64,000 nt of DNA from Micromonospora chokoriensis (GTDB lineage Bacteria > Actinomycetota > Actinomycetes > Mycobacteriales > Micromonosporaceae), in assembly GCF_000718555.1 (NCBI RefSeq), contig NZ_JOAN01000006.1:62001-126000 (forward strand). Reading direction: 5' to 3'. The notes below the pieces were generated by a model. That model ran no database searches. It saw nothing but the letters and a program-made list of their open reading frames with translations, and was not told the origin of the DNA. Of this stretch, positions 8,399 through 17,338 are shown piece after piece; the first letter of the stretch is position 1; the number at the start of each line of letters is the position of its first letter. The position numbers and the translations under genes are program-made.

Positions 8399-9619
8399 TC
8401 AGCGGCGTTCCTGGCGGGGCAGCACCACCTCGCGCAGGATCAGTTGCAGCGCGGCGACCGTGGGGATGGCGATCAAAGCGCCCACCACGCCCAACAGCGC
8501 CACCCCGAGCAGCGCGGCCAGCAGGGCGGCCACCTCGTTGACCTCCACCGAGCGCCGCATCACCTTCGGGTAGATGAGGTAGTTCTCCACCTGCTGGTAG
8601 ATCAGGAAGAAGACCGCGCAGGCGATGCCGGTGGGCAGGTCGGCGGCGAAGCCGACCAGGCTCACGATCACCGCGCCCAGGGTGGCGCCGATCTGTGGGA
8701 TCAGGTCGGTCACCGCGACCACCACGGCCAGCGCGAATGGGTACGGCAGGTCGACGATCAGCGCGAAGACGAAGGTGGTCGCGCCGGCCAGCACCGCGAT
8801 GCTCAGCGCGCCGACCATGTAGGCGCCAACCTTGGCCAGTATCTCGTCACCGATCAGCTGCACCCGCTGCCGCCGCGACCGGGGCACCAACGAGTAGCCC
8901 AGTGAGCGCAGCTTGTCGAAGTAGGCCAGGAAGTAGATCGTCAGCACCAGCACGGTCAGCGTCCGGAACACCGTGCCAAAGATCAGTTGTGCGCCGCCCA
9001 GCACCCCGCCGAGCGCCCGCCCGACCGTCTCCGCGTTGGCCGCACCCTGCACCCGCTCCACCACGTCGTACCGCTCCACCAGGTCATTGACCGTCGGGTT
9101 GCGGCGCAACTCGTCGAGCAGGCTCGGGATCTGGTCGATGAACTGCCCCGACTGAGTGACGATCGGCGGGACCAGCGCCACGATGCCGCCGCAGAGCAGC
9201 AACACCACCGTCAACGCCACCCCGGCCACCGCCAGGCCGTGCGGCACGCCCCAGCGGCCTAGCCGGGCCACCGCCGGGTTGAGGCCGACCGCGAGGAAGA
9301 GCGCGATCACCACCAGCACGAGGATGCCGCCGGCATTGCGAATCCCCAGATAGAGGGTGTACGCCAGCAGCACGCCCAGCGCGCCGGTGAAGCCGAGCAG
9401 GAAGCTGCTGCGGCGCAGTGGCCGCCCCGGTGTGCCGAACTTTCCGGACGGGACCGCCGGCGGCTCCTCCGGGTCGAACCCCGGGGCGGGGACCGGCACC
9501 GGCGGTGTGTCGACCGGTGCGGTTTCCGCCGTCGGCCTTTCCGTCGACGGACGACCGCTGGTCGCGTCCGGGTTGTGGGTCACGTCCGAGTCGTCGCCGG
9601 ATGGGTCGTGCTGTGGCAC
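8399..9619 (-). CDS. AI-2E (PerM) family transporter
   Basis: This 406-aa inner-membrane protein belongs to the AI-2E transporter / PerM family. After a disordered, proline-rich cytoplasmic N-terminus (residues 1-70) there are two membrane pairs (about 73-130), a soluble loop with the typical QIPSLLDEL segment (about 165-200), and four or more C-terminal helices including the family motif DLIPQIGATLGAV. Family members export small metabolites or act as antiporters; the substrate here is unknown. The GTG start has GGAGG six bases upstream. It begins 15 bases after the DUF397 gene on the same strand and may be cotranscribed with the regulator pair. Confidence 0.88.
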   Translation of the reverse strand: MPQHDPSGDDSDVTHNPDATSGRPSTERPTAETAPVDTPPVPVPAPGFDPEEPPAVPSGKFGTPGRPLRRSSFLLGFTGALGVLLAYTLYLGIRNAGGILVLVVIALFLAVGLNPAVARLGRWGVPHGLAVAGVALTVVLLLCGGIVALVPPIVTQSGQFIDQIPSLLDELRRNPTVNDLVERYDVVERVQGAANAETVGRALGGVLGGAQLIFGTVFRTLTVLVLTIYFLAYFDKLRSLGYSLVPRSRRQRVQLIGDEILAKVGAYMVGALSIAVLAGATTFVFALIVDLPYPFALAVVVAVTDLIPQIGATLGAVIVSLVGFAADLPTGIACAVFFLIYQQVENYLIYPKVMRRSVEVNEVAALLAALLGVALLGVVGALIAIPTVAALQLILREVVLPRQERR

Positions 9620-9634
9620 CAGGGACCTCCGGGC

Positions 9635-9823
9635 TCAGGCGGTGGGACGACGAGCGACAGCGACGAACGCCCGCCACACGGCCGGCGCGAACACCAGCAC
9701 CGGGCCGGTCGGGTCCTTGCTGTCCCGTACGCCCACGAACCCGGGCAGGTTGTCCGCCACCTCGACACATTCACCATTGCCGCTACGGGTGGACGTGCGC
9801 CACAACGCGCCGGTCAGGTCCAT
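9635..9823 (-). CDS. DUF397 protein
   Basis: A 62-aa protein with the standard DUF397 layout: W..S..SG..G.CVEVA near the N-terminus (WRTSTRSGNGECVEVAD), then VRDSKDP and the closing W..FVA segment. DUF397 proteins are almost always encoded next to an HTH-DUF5753 regulator, as here, where its ATG overlaps the end of the regulator gene by ten bases. In Streptomyces the WhiJ/AbaA type pairs control development and antibiotic production, probably by direct interaction. The function in this organism is inferred from that pairing. Confidence 0.88.
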   Translation of the reverse strand: MDLTGALWRTSTRSGNGECVEVADNLPGFVGVRDSKDPTGPVLVFAPAVWRAFVAVARRPTA

Positions 9824-10623
9824 GAGGTCACAACTTCCTTCATCAGCTCGATCGACTGCTGGCGGGGCAGCGCACTGTTTCTGATCATCTCCCAGCGCGT
9901 CAGCAGCGTAGCCACTTCGTGGTCGCTATCGACCACAAGGCCGTCAATTTGGTGCTCCATATGCCCCACCCAGCCGCCGTCCGCGCCTCGGGCGAGGTTG
10001 AACGGCCCCGACAGGCCTACGTGCAACCCGACCTCGGCCGGAACGATGTGCAAGCTGACGTGCGGCCGCGCCAGGCTGGCGACCAGATGGCTGATCTGCT
10101 CGACCATCAACCCTCGGACCTCCTCGCCGGCACGCCGCAGCACCAACTCGTCGACGACGGCGACGAACTGCGGCGGCTCCGGCTGCACCAGGAGGGACTG
10201 GCGGTCCAGGCGGGCGTGGACTCGTCGTTCGACCTCGTCGTCGCTCAGTAGGTCGTCGCAGCGGATCACCGCGCGGGCGTAGTTCTCGGTCTGGAGCAGG
10301 CCGGGGATCAGCGTGGGTTGGAAGCAGCGCAGTTGGCGGGCACCGCGTTCGGCATCCAGCCAGGGTCGGAACCAGCTCGGCTGACCGTCGCGTTCGGCGA
10401 GCTTGAGCAGGTAGATGAGCAGGCCGCCGGTGGTCAGCACCTCGTCGGCGCGGGCCAGGAAGAGCCGATCGAGCGGGCGTTGGCCCAGCTCCAGCGCGGA
10501 CACCATCGAGCCGGAGTAGTGCACCAGCCGGCCGAAGTCCTCCTGACTCATCCCGGCGGCGGTCCGCAGCCGGCGCAGTTGCGCACGGATCATGTCGGCC
10601 GTCGGCGCGGCGTCGCCTTCCAC
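9814..10623 (-). CDS. WhiJ-like HTH regulator with DUF5753 domain
   Basis: The 269-aa product has an N-terminal XRE-type helix-turn-helix (residues 11-65; LRRLRTAAGMSQEDFGRLV and SGSMVSALELGQR) and a C-terminal DUF5753 domain starting at about residue 85. Family landmarks are LIPGLLQTENYARAV, the RQSLL segment, PHVSLHIVPAEVG and the W-containing end. It should bind DNA as a repressor or activator and be modulated by the small DUF397 partner that overlaps it. A GGAGG lies four bases before the GTG start. The divergent gene at 10841 and the downstream transporter are likely targets. Confidence 0.88.
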   Translation of the reverse strand: MEGDAAPTADMIRAQLRRLRTAAGMSQEDFGRLVHYSGSMVSALELGQRPLDRLFLARADEVLTTGGLLIYLLKLAERDGQPSWFRPWLDAERGARQLRCFQPTLIPGLLQTENYARAVIRCDDLLSDDEVERRVHARLDRQSLLVQPEPPQFVAVVDELVLRRAGEEVRGLMVEQISHLVASLARPHVSLHIVPAEVGLHVGLSGPFNLARGADGGWVGHMEHQIDGLVVDSDHEVATLLTRWEMIRNSALPRQQSIELMKEVVTSWT

Positions 10624-10840
10624 AGTGCCTCCGCAGGTCGAGGGTCATCTCCACCGGTCGACCCGGCGGGTCGCATCGTTCCCGCAGTCACCCCACCGGG
10701 CTCGACGATGTCTTCCGACCGTAGCCGTGTCCTCAGCAGACTGTCACGTACCGGGTCGCCCCGGACCACTGCGGATCCCCACCGCGCGGGACTGTCGTTG
10801 CACGGCGGAGCGACCGTGCCTTAGTCGAGGAGATAACCCC

Positions 10841-11296
10841 ATGCCCACGTCTCGCCCTGCCGGCCGGTCGCTGTCTGTCGGCGTCACCTCGACGTCGCGG
10901 TCGTCCGCCGGCTGCACTCCGCCGGGCTCCAGCCCCGCCGGGAAGGCACGTACCCCGGTGTCGGGGCTGCCGCAGCCGCGGCTCGGGCCGTACCCCATCT
11001 TTCCCCGGCCCTGCGGCGCGCGGACGCCGCACACCCCGCTGCGACCCACGTGGCGCTGCCGGGCCGATGGTCGGCCCTGGCCCTGCGTGGACGCCCGGCT
11101 GCTGCTCAAGGCGGAGTTCGGCGAGGACCCGGCCGCGCTGACCATCTACCTGGCCGGGCTCTACCACGAGGCGGCGCACGACCTGTACCAGCTCAATCCC
11201 TACGACGGGCCGGCGCCCAGGGAGCTGTTCGAACGCTTCGTGGCGTGGGGCCCGTTCCGTCGCCCGATCATCGACCCGCCTCCGGACGTCGGCTAG
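10841..11296 (+). CDS. Conserved actinobacterial protein of unknown function
   Basis: A 151-aa product not assigned to a function. The first 70 residues are Ser/Pro/Arg-rich and look disordered. The C-terminal half is well structured: WRCRADGRPWPCVDARLLL followed by LTIYLAGLYHEAAHDLYQLNP and RFVAWGPFRRP. The WPC ... (A/R)..L pattern is familiar from small proteins that accompany WhiJ-like regulators and are often misnamed flavin reductases. GAGGAGATAA precedes the ATG at 10841, which decides the start. The gene is divergent from the HTH regulator (217-base gap) and is probably under its control. Confidence 0.6.
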   Translation: MPTSRPAGRSLSVGVTSTSRSSAGCTPPGSSPAGKARTPVSGLPQPRLGPYPIFPRPCGARTPHTPLRPTWRCRADGRPWPCVDARLLLKAEFGEDPAALTIYLAGLYHEAAHDLYQLNPYDGPAPRELFERFVAWGPFRRPIIDPPPDVG

Positions 11297-11311
11297 ACCC
11301 TGCCGATCCGC

Positions 11312-11360
11312 AGATCTTGGGCAGTTTCCGTTCCGCCCTGACGGAAACTGTCCAAGATCT
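11312..11360. repeat. Intergenic inverted repeat, probable bidirectional terminator (element 1)
   Basis: Arms AGATCTTGGGCAGTTTCCGT and ACGGAAACTGTCCAAGATCT are complementary over 20 bases with one G-T mismatch, around a nine-base loop. It lies between two convergent genes, as expected for a two-way terminator. The arms are longer and less GC-rich than the other terminators in the window. Confidence 0.6.
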
Positions 11361-11387
11361 CGAAGCTTGGGCGGGTGGAGGTGCCCG

Positions 11388-13358
11388 TCACTCCTTCTCG
11401 ATGGTGACCTTGCTGGGCTTGGCGCTGCGCTCGTCGGTGGTCGGCTTGGTGGGTCGCTTGCCGTTCTCACCGGTGCTAGTGATCTTGGTGGGTTTGGCGC
11501 CCCGGCCACCCTCGCCCGGAACGGCGGCCACGGTCGGCTCCCCGTCCACCCCGGCGCTCGCCGTCCCACCGTCCACGGTGGTCACCGGCTCGGCCACCGG
11601 CCGCGTCGTGGTCTGCCCGGCCTCGCCCCCACCAGCGGGTACGCCGACGCTCGCGCTCTCTGCCGTCACCGGCGCGGTCGGCGTGGCCGGCGTGGTCGGA
11701 CCGTCGATCGGACCGGCGACACTCTCCAACCGTGCCTCGGACATCTGACGCTGAAGCTCGTCGGACTCCTGTCGAGCCTTCCAGGTCTCCTGCCGCAGGT
11801 CCGCGAGCTGCTGCTGGGCCTGAGCGATCTCCAGCATCACCTGGGCCAACTGCTGCCGGCCCGCCGCCGACTCCTGCTGGGTCGCCGCCAGGTGCTGCTG
11901 GGTGGTGGCCAGGTGCTGCTGCGTGGTGGCCGCGTACTCCTCGAACTGCCGCCGTGACGCCGCGACATGCTCGTCGGCCTTGCGGCGCTTGTCGCCGGCC
12001 TCGGTCTCGGCCCGGCGCAGCAGTTCGGCGGCCTCCTCCTCGGAGCGCTGGCGCAGCGCCGCCGCGTCCTGCTCGGCGGCCTGGCGGACCCCGGCCGCAC
12101 CCTGCTCGATCTCGTTCTTGCGAGCCGTGTACTCGGCCTCCAGCTCGTTCTTGCGCGTGGAGTGCTCGGCTTCCAGCTCGTCCTTGCGGCCGGAGTATGC
12201 GGTCTCCAGCTCCTGCTGCCGGCTCGTGAACCCGCTCTCCAGCTCCTGCTGGCGCGACGCGTGCTGCTTGTCCAGCTCATCGCGGCGCTTGGCGAACTCC
12301 TGCTCGGCGGCCTCCCGACGGGAGTTGACCTCCTGCTCCACCCCGGCCCGCCAGGCACCCAGCTCCTGCTGGGTCTGCGCCCGGGTGTGCTGCACGTACG
12401 CCTCGGTCTCGGTGCGCATGCGCTGCACGTACGCCTCGGTCTCGGCGCGGCCGCGCTTGGCCGCCTCGGAGGCCTGCGTGGTCAGCCGCTCCGCCTCCTG
12501 CTGCGCCTTGGCGCGGGTGGCCCGACCGGCCATCGACGCGTCGTCGATGATCTGCTTGGCCTCCTGCTGCGCCTTGGCGTGGGTGGCCCGACCGGCCTCG
12601 GTCGCGGTGTCGGTCAGCCGCTTGGCCTCCTGGAGGGCCTTGGCATGCACCTCCTTGGCGGCCTCGCGCAGATCGCTGGCCTCCTGCCGGGCGGTGACCA
12701 GCGCCTCGCGGGCCGCCTCGCGCAGCTTGGTGGCCTCCTGCTGGGCCCGGGCGTGGATCTCCTTGGCGGTGTCCCGCAGCTGGGTGGCCTCCTGCTGGGC
12801 CTTCGCCAGCGCGTCCTGCGCCGCCTTGCGCAACTGCGCCGACTCGTCCTTGGCCGACCGCAGGGTCGCGTCCGCCTCGGCCCGCTTGGCGGCGCTGTGC
12901 CGCTCCTCCTCCGAGCGCCGGGCGGCGAGGGCGATCTCGAAGTCCTTCAGTGCCCGCGCGGCCTGCTCGCGGGCCTCCTCGATGATGTTCTCCGCTGCGG
13001 CACGGCGAGCCTCGATCACCCCACCCGCGTCGGCGAGGATCTCCTCGGCCTGCTCCTCGGCGAGCGTGAGGATCGACTCGACCCGCGGGCCGAGATGCCG
13101 GAACGAGGCCCGGTCGACCACGTTCATCTGCTTGCGCACCTGGGTCAGGTCGCGCTGAAGAACCTCGACCTGGCCGGCGAGCTTGTGGATCTGTGTGTAC
13201 GCCTGTTCCCGTTCGGAGGCGAGGGTCGCGATCTCGTGCTCAGCACGCGCGACATAACGGTCGACCTGTTTCTTCTCATACCCCCGCAGAGCGGACTCGA
13301 AGCTGGGCTCCGTCGTCACGTCCCCGCCGAGAGCGAACAGTTCCTCGCCGTGCGACAT
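11388..13358 (-). CDS. Long coiled-coil protein, DivIVA/Scy/FilP type
   Basis: This 656-aa protein begins with a DivIVA-like N-terminal segment (ESALRGYEKKQVDRYV, residues 24-39), followed by an almost unbroken coiled coil to about residue 530 and an acidic-basic, Pro/Thr-rich tail. The coil contains short repeats: AKAQQEA-type units between about 190 and 300 and (R)K(D/N)ELEAE units between about 390 and 420. In Streptomyces, FilP and Scy sit beside methylmalonyl-CoA epimerase and organise the tip-growth complex; the same neighbourhood occurs here. It likely acts as a cytoskeletal scaffold with DivIVA at poles. Length lies between FilP and Scy, so one-to-one naming is unsafe. Confidence 0.75.
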   Translation of the reverse strand: MSHGEELFALGGDVTTEPSFESALRGYEKKQVDRYVARAEHEIATLASEREQAYTQIHKLAGQVEVLQRDLTQVRKQMNVVDRASFRHLGPRVESILTLAEEQAEEILADAGGVIEARRAAAENIIEEAREQAARALKDFEIALAARRSEEERHSAAKRAEADATLRSAKDESAQLRKAAQDALAKAQQEATQLRDTAKEIHARAQQEATKLREAAREALVTARQEASDLREAAKEVHAKALQEAKRLTDTATEAGRATHAKAQQEAKQIIDDASMAGRATRAKAQQEAERLTTQASEAAKRGRAETEAYVQRMRTETEAYVQHTRAQTQQELGAWRAGVEQEVNSRREAAEQEFAKRRDELDKQHASRQQELESGFTSRQQELETAYSGRKDELEAEHSTRKNELEAEYTARKNEIEQGAAGVRQAAEQDAAALRQRSEEEAAELLRRAETEAGDKRRKADEHVAASRRQFEEYAATTQQHLATTQQHLAATQQESAAGRQQLAQVMLEIAQAQQQLADLRQETWKARQESDELQRQMSEARLESVAGPIDGPTTPATPTAPVTAESASVGVPAGGGEAGQTTTRPVAEPVTTVDGGTASAGVDGEPTVAAVPGEGGRGAKPTKITSTGENGKRPTKPTTDERSAKPSKVTIEKE

Positions 13359-13534
13359 GCCCCCATCCTCACACGCAACCGGCCCTGCTGGGGCGATACG
13401 GACGGCCCTTGTGGGAGCTACTTCACTCAGTTGCGGGTGGGTGACACCACGGGCTGGGAAACGCGTACAGCGCGAGGTGGCACTGGTTACCCAGTGTCAC
13501 CTCGCGCCGTCGATGCCCCGACCTGACGCTCGCG

Positions 13535-14797
13535 TCAGCCGGCGGTCTCCGCGGGGACCCGCTCCTGACCGCCATCGGTCTTCTTGGCCTCCGGCTTGGC
13601 AGCCGGGGCGGCCTGTGCCGGCATTCCCGGAACGATGCCGGCGAGCCCGGAGAGCATCTGGCCCAGCTGCGACGTGACCGCGTCCTTCTGCCGGGTGAGG
13701 TCCTCGACCTCGCGGCGGGCGGCCTGCGTGGTCAGCTCCGCCTCGGTGCGGGCCTCGGTGAGCAGACGCTGCGACTCGGCCTTCGCCTCGTTGAGCGTCT
13801 TCTCCGAGTGGGCCTTGGCCTTGTCGACCGTCTCGGCGGCGTTGCGCTCCGACTCGACCCGCCGCGCCTCGGCGCGCTGCTCGATCTCCTTGGCCCGCTC
13901 CTGCGCGGCCCGGGCACGCTGCTCGGCCTCGCTGACCATCTTCTGGGTCTGCGCGACCTGGGCGGCGTGCCGCTCGGACTCCTCGCGCTCGGCCTTCTCC
14001 CGCCGCTCGGCCAGCTGGAGCTCCAGGGCCTGCAGGTCCTTGTCGCGCTTGTCGCGCGCATCGGTCAGCAGCTTGGTCGCCTCGGCGCGCTTCTCCTCAG
14101 CCTCGCGGGCGGCCTTCGCCCGCTGCTGGGTGATCTCCCGCTCGGCGGTGGCCCGCAGGGTGGCGACCTCCCGCTCGACGGTCGACTTCAGCTCGGCCAC
14201 CTCGTGCGCGGTGACGGTACGCAGCTGCTTGGTCTCGCGGTCGGCGTCCGCGCGCAGCGTGTCAGCCTCGCGGCGGGCCTGCACCCGGACCTCGGCGGCC
14301 TCGCGCTCGGCGGTCGTGCGCAGGTTGCCAGCCTCGCGCTCGGCGCTCGCCTTCATGGCGGCGGCTTCGGCGCGGGCCTTGTCGGTGATCTCGCGGGCCT
14401 CGAGGCGGGCGGCGGAGAGAATGCCCTCCGCCTCGCGCTTGGCCTCGTTGCGGTGGTCGTTGGCCTGCTCCTCGGCGAGCCGGAGGATCTGCTCGACGCG
14501 GGTGCCGAGCCCGGAGAGGGTGGGCCGGCTGTTCTCTTCGAGCTGCTTGTTCGTGTCGGTGAGCTTCTGCTCCAGCGCACTCATGCGCTGTTCGGCCTGG
14601 CGGAGCCGACGCTGGGCGTCGTTCATCCGCTGCTCAGCCTCGGCACGGGCCTGCTCGGACTGGGTCAGCGCGGCGGTCATCCGGCCGAGGAAGTCGTCGA
14701 CCTGATGGGTGTTGTATCCGCGCAGGCCAACGGTGAAATCTGGCTGCGAGTTCGCGTTATCGAAGAACGCGAGAGGGGAGGACTGCTGCTGGGGCAT
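13535..14797 (-). CDS. Coiled-coil polarity/cytoskeletal protein, FilP/Scy type
   Basis: The 420-aa product opens with PDFTVGLRGYNTHQVDDFLGRM (residues 18-39), a DivIVA-type motif matching the one in the neighbouring coiled-coil gene, then a coiled coil from about 45 to 385 very rich in Ala, Glu and Arg, and a short Pro/Ala tail. No enzyme motif exists. Repeating EREA/AEREA units indicate rod formation. The two genes read in the same direction, 176 bases apart, and probably arose by duplication. By position next to ccr and epimerase it corresponds to the FilP/Scy locus of Streptomyces, so a role in polar growth or cell shape is the best inference. Confidence 0.72.
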   Translation of the reverse strand: MPQQQSSPLAFFDNANSQPDFTVGLRGYNTHQVDDFLGRMTAALTQSEQARAEAEQRMNDAQRRLRQAEQRMSALEQKLTDTNKQLEENSRPTLSGLGTRVEQILRLAEEQANDHRNEAKREAEGILSAARLEAREITDKARAEAAAMKASAEREAGNLRTTAEREAAEVRVQARREADTLRADADRETKQLRTVTAHEVAELKSTVEREVATLRATAEREITQQRAKAAREAEEKRAEATKLLTDARDKRDKDLQALELQLAERREKAEREESERHAAQVAQTQKMVSEAEQRARAAQERAKEIEQRAEARRVESERNAAETVDKAKAHSEKTLNEAKAESQRLLTEARTEAELTTQAARREVEDLTRQKDAVTSQLGQMLSGLAGIVPGMPAQAAPAAKPEAKKTDGGQERVPAETAG

Positions 14798-14953
14798 TGG
14801 GACATACTGGCAGACGCCCCAGGGTGCTTCGCAAGAGCGGTGCGCAGCTTTCGTGCCCTCTTTACATGGTCAACTCCTGTGATGGGCGGGGTGGGGCCAA
14901 TCGGCGATCTTGGCAGGTCCAGGCGGGTCGGACGCCACGCAGCGTGACGCGGA

Positions 14954-14984
14954 AAAGGGCCCCGGGGTTACCCCGAGGCCCTTT
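14954..14984 (-). terminator. Terminator after ccr
   Basis: AAAGGGCC / GGCCCTTT outer stem and CGGGG / CCCCG inner stem with a three-base loop; on the minus strand it is followed by TTTT. It lies about 140 bases past the ccr stop and before the next minus-strand gene's promoter region. Confidence 0.75.
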
Positions 14985-15127
14985 GTTCGATCCGGGTGGC
15001 TTATCCGCTAATGGGAGCGGAAGAACAATGAGCGATCATCGTAATGGCCAACCAACGTTCAACCGTCCGGCCGGTACCGGCCGGGTGCGCCGTAGCGGTC
15101 AGTGACCGAAGCGACCGCCGGTGGCGG

Positions 15128-16483
15128 TCAGTGACCTCGGAACCGGTTGATCGCGTCCTCGTGCCGGGACCGCAACTCCCCGTCGCGTACGCCCAGCCCG
15201 TCGGTGGGTGCGAGACAGCGCACACCGACCTTGCCCTGGTGGGCGTTGCGGTGCACCTCGTACGCGGCCTGGCCGGTCTGCTCCAACGGGTAGGTGCGGG
15301 ACACCGTCGGGTGCACCTTGCCGAGCGCGACGAGACGGTTGGCCTGCCACGCCTCGTGGTAGTTGGCGAAGTGGCTCCCGACGATCCGCTTGAGGTGCAT
15401 CCACAGGTAGCGGTTGTCGTACTGGTGCTGGAAACCGCTCGTGGAGGCGCAGGTGACGATGGTCCCACCGCGCCGGGCCACGTAGACGCTCGCGCCGAAC
15501 GTCTCCCGACCCGGGTGCTCGAAGACGATGTCCGGGTCCTCGCCGCCGGTCAGCTCACGGATGCGCTCGCCGAAGCGCCGCCACTCGTCCGGGTCCTGGG
15601 TCTCCTCGTCCTTCCAGAAGCGGAAACCCTCCGCGGCCCGGTCGATGACCAGGTCCGCGCCCATCCGGCGGCACAGCTCGGCCTTCTCCGGCGAGGAGAC
15701 GACGCAGACCGGGATGGCGCCGCCGTTGAGCGCCATCTGGGTTGCGTACCCGCCGAGCCCACCGGAGGCGCCCCAGATCAGCACCACGTCGCCCTGCTTC
15801 ATGTTGGCCCCGTGGTGCGAGACGAGCTGCCGGTACGCGGTGGAGTTGACCAGCCCGGGGCTGGCCGCCTCCTCCCAGCTCAGGTGCCGTGGCTTGGGCA
15901 TCAGCTGGTTGGCCTTGACCACGGCCAGCTCGGCCAACCCGCCGAAGTTGGTCTCGAAGCCCCAGATTCGCTGCTGCGGGTCGAGCATGGTGTCGTCGTG
16001 CCCGGCCGCGTCCTCCAGCTCGACGGAGAGACAGTGCGCGACCACCTCGTCGCCGGCGGCCCAGCGGGTCACCCCGGGGCCGGTGCGCAGCACCACGCCC
16101 GCCGCGTCCGAGCCGACCACGTGGTACGGCAGGTCGTGCCGGCGGGTCAGCTCGGAGACCCGGCCGTAGCGCTGGAGGAACTTGAAGGTGGACACCGGCT
16201 CGAAGATGCTGGTCCACACGGTGTTGTAGTTGATCGCGCTCGCCATCACGGCGACCAGCGCCTCGCCCGGCGCCAGCTCCGGCGTCGGCACCTCCTGCAC
16301 GTGGAGTGCCTTGCGGGGGTCCTTGTCCCGGGTGGCCATTCCGTCGAACATCCGGGCCTCCTCGGCGCGGACCACCACGCCTCGGTAGCTCTCCGGTACG
16401 GGCAGCCCGGCGACGCCCGCGAGTTCGCGGTCCGGATCGTTCGATTCCTCCGCCGCCATGATCGCTTCGAGGATGTGCTGCAC
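15128..16483 (-). CDS. ccr: Crotonyl-CoA carboxylase/reductase
   Basis: The 451-aa product is a medium-chain dehydrogenase/reductase of the enoyl-CoA carboxylase/reductase group. It reduces crotonyl-CoA with NADPH and fixes CO2, giving ethylmalonyl-CoA. The CO2-pocket residues known from the Kitasatospora enzyme (Asn81, Phe170, Glu171, His365) are present here as Asn87 (INYNTVW), Phe176-Glu177 (WGFETNFGG) and His371 (GSHFANY). The NADPH motif is GASGGLGGYA. The GTG at 16483 is chosen because GGAGG sits five bases upstream and the family starts at QHILEAI; longer in-frame starts up to 16699 have no similarity. Product feeds polyketide extender units and the ethylmalonyl-CoA pathway. An operator-like motif lies 130 bases upstream. 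Confidence 0.95.
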   Translation of the reverse strand: MQHILEAIMAAEESNDPDRELAGVAGLPVPESYRGVVVRAEEARMFDGMATRDKDPRKALHVQEVPTPELAPGEALVAVMASAINYNTVWTSIFEPVSTFKFLQRYGRVSELTRRHDLPYHVVGSDAAGVVLRTGPGVTRWAAGDEVVAHCLSVELEDAAGHDDTMLDPQQRIWGFETNFGGLAELAVVKANQLMPKPRHLSWEEAASPGLVNSTAYRQLVSHHGANMKQGDVVLIWGASGGLGGYATQMALNGGAIPVCVVSSPEKAELCRRMGADLVIDRAAEGFRFWKDEETQDPDEWRRFGERIRELTGGEDPDIVFEHPGRETFGASVYVARRGGTIVTCASTSGFQHQYDNRYLWMHLKRIVGSHFANYHEAWQANRLVALGKVHPTVSRTYPLEQTGQAAYEVHRNAHQGKVGVRCLAPTDGLGVRDGELRSRHEDAINRFRGH

Positions 16484-16612
16484 GGTGACCTCCGGTTCAT
16501 CCGCACCCGCACGGGCCCGGGTGCTGCCATCGTCGGCGCCGGTAGGCGCGACCACCATGTCGGCATTCGACACATCCGGCACCGGTCGCGCTCCTGTGGG
16601 GCCGGACGTTAC

Positions 16613-16627
16613 TGAACGGTAGCTAGG
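16613..16627 (-). promoter_or_regulatory. Shared acyl-CoA operator-like motif (copy 2, before ccr)
   Basis: On the ccr coding strand this reads CTAGCTACCGTTCAG, identical to the other copies in the GTTCAG half. A TAACGT -10-like hexamer follows at once (16611-16606), which would give a leader of about 115 bases before the ccr GTG. Confidence 0.45.
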
Positions 16628-16721
16628 CCGGGAAGTCCTCTGTGAAAAACTGCATCCGCTGATGCGTAAAGGTGCCCAACCACCCCGCCAACCGCGCACT
16701 GACGTGCGCGTCCGCGTCGAT

Positions 16722-16795
16722 CCACCCTGTTGATCAAGAGCTTTCGGTCACGTACGAGGCGCAGGATGACGCAAGCCTCTTGATCAACAGGGTGG
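16722..16795. repeat. Intergenic inverted repeat (element 2)
   Basis: Perfect 19-bp arms CCACCCTGTTGATCAAGAG and CTCTTGATCAACAGGGTGG around a 36-base spacer. It lies between the epimerase stop (minus strand) and the ccr promoter. It may terminate the epimerase transcript, but the long spacer is unusual for a simple terminator. Confidence 0.65.
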
Positions 16796-16803
16796 GGTGC
16801 GGG

Positions 16804-17277
16804 TCAGTGGGTGGGGGCGGGTTCTACTAGTTCGATCAGGACGCCGCCGGCGTCCTTCGGGTGGACGAAGTTGATCCGGCTGTCCGCGGTGCCGCGACGG
16901 GGAGCGTCGTAGAGCAGCCGCATCCCGCGTTCGCGCAGCGCCGCACAGGCCGCGTCGATGTCCACCACCGTGTACGCGACCTGCTGCACGCCCGGCCCGT
17001 TGCGGTCCAGGAACTTGGCGATCGTCGACTCCGGGGTGAGCGGGGCGAGCAACTGCACGCAGCCGCCCTCGGTGGTCGGCCCGACGGCCAGCATCGCTTC
17101 CCGAACGCCCTGCTCGGCGTTGGTCTCGACGTGTACGCAGCGCATCCCGAACGTCCGCTGGTAGAAGTCGATCGCGGCGTCCAGGTCGGCCACGGCGATC
17201 CCGACGTGGTCAATCTTGCGAAGGCCGATGTCTGTGACGTAGTCCGCACCGGGCTCGGCGGGGGAGTTCTCTGCCAT
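16804..17277 (-). CDS. mce: Methylmalonyl-CoA epimerase
   Basis: The 157-aa product is a vicinal-oxygen-chelate (glyoxalase-like) enzyme that interconverts (R)- and (S)-methylmalonyl-CoA. Landmarks are KIDHVGIAV (first metal His), DFYQRTFGM, the central VQLLAPLTPESTIAKFL, VAYTVVDID and the last LLYDAPRRGTADSRINFVHPKDAGGVLIELVEP. These include the second His and the terminal metal-binding Glu. The ATG at 17277 is preferred over one at 17298 because the latter would place the start inside a shared operator-like motif (17291-17305). The gene is divergent from the thiolase gene and lies beside meaB, an arrangement also found in Streptomyces. Confidence 0.93.
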   Translation of the reverse strand: MAENSPAEPGADYVTDIGLRKIDHVGIAVADLDAAIDFYQRTFGMRCVHVETNAEQGVREAMLAVGPTTEGGCVQLLAPLTPESTIAKFLDRNGPGVQQVAYTVVDIDAACAALRERGMRLLYDAPRRGTADSRINFVHPKDAGGVLIELVEPAPTH

Positions 17278-17290
17278 GGCGCTAGTCTGG

Positions 17291-17305
17291 CCGAACAATC
17301 GTTAA
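17291..17305. promoter_or_regulatory. Shared acyl-CoA operator-like motif (copy 3, between epimerase and thiolase)
   Basis: CCGAACAATCGTTAA on the plus strand, i.e. TTAACGATTGTTCGG on the other. It lies in the short divergent promoter between mce and the thiolase gene, so one bound protein could control both directions. Confidence 0.5.
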
Positions 17306-17338
17306 GGCGTACAGCTCGGCACCCCCTCGGAGGCAGGC

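Noticed and set aside
9635..10623. HTH-DUF5753 plus DUF397 pair considered as a toxin-antitoxin module
   Set aside because: These pairs are called antitoxin-like in some databases, but evidence from WhiJ/AbaA relatives favours developmental regulation and no toxin is seen.
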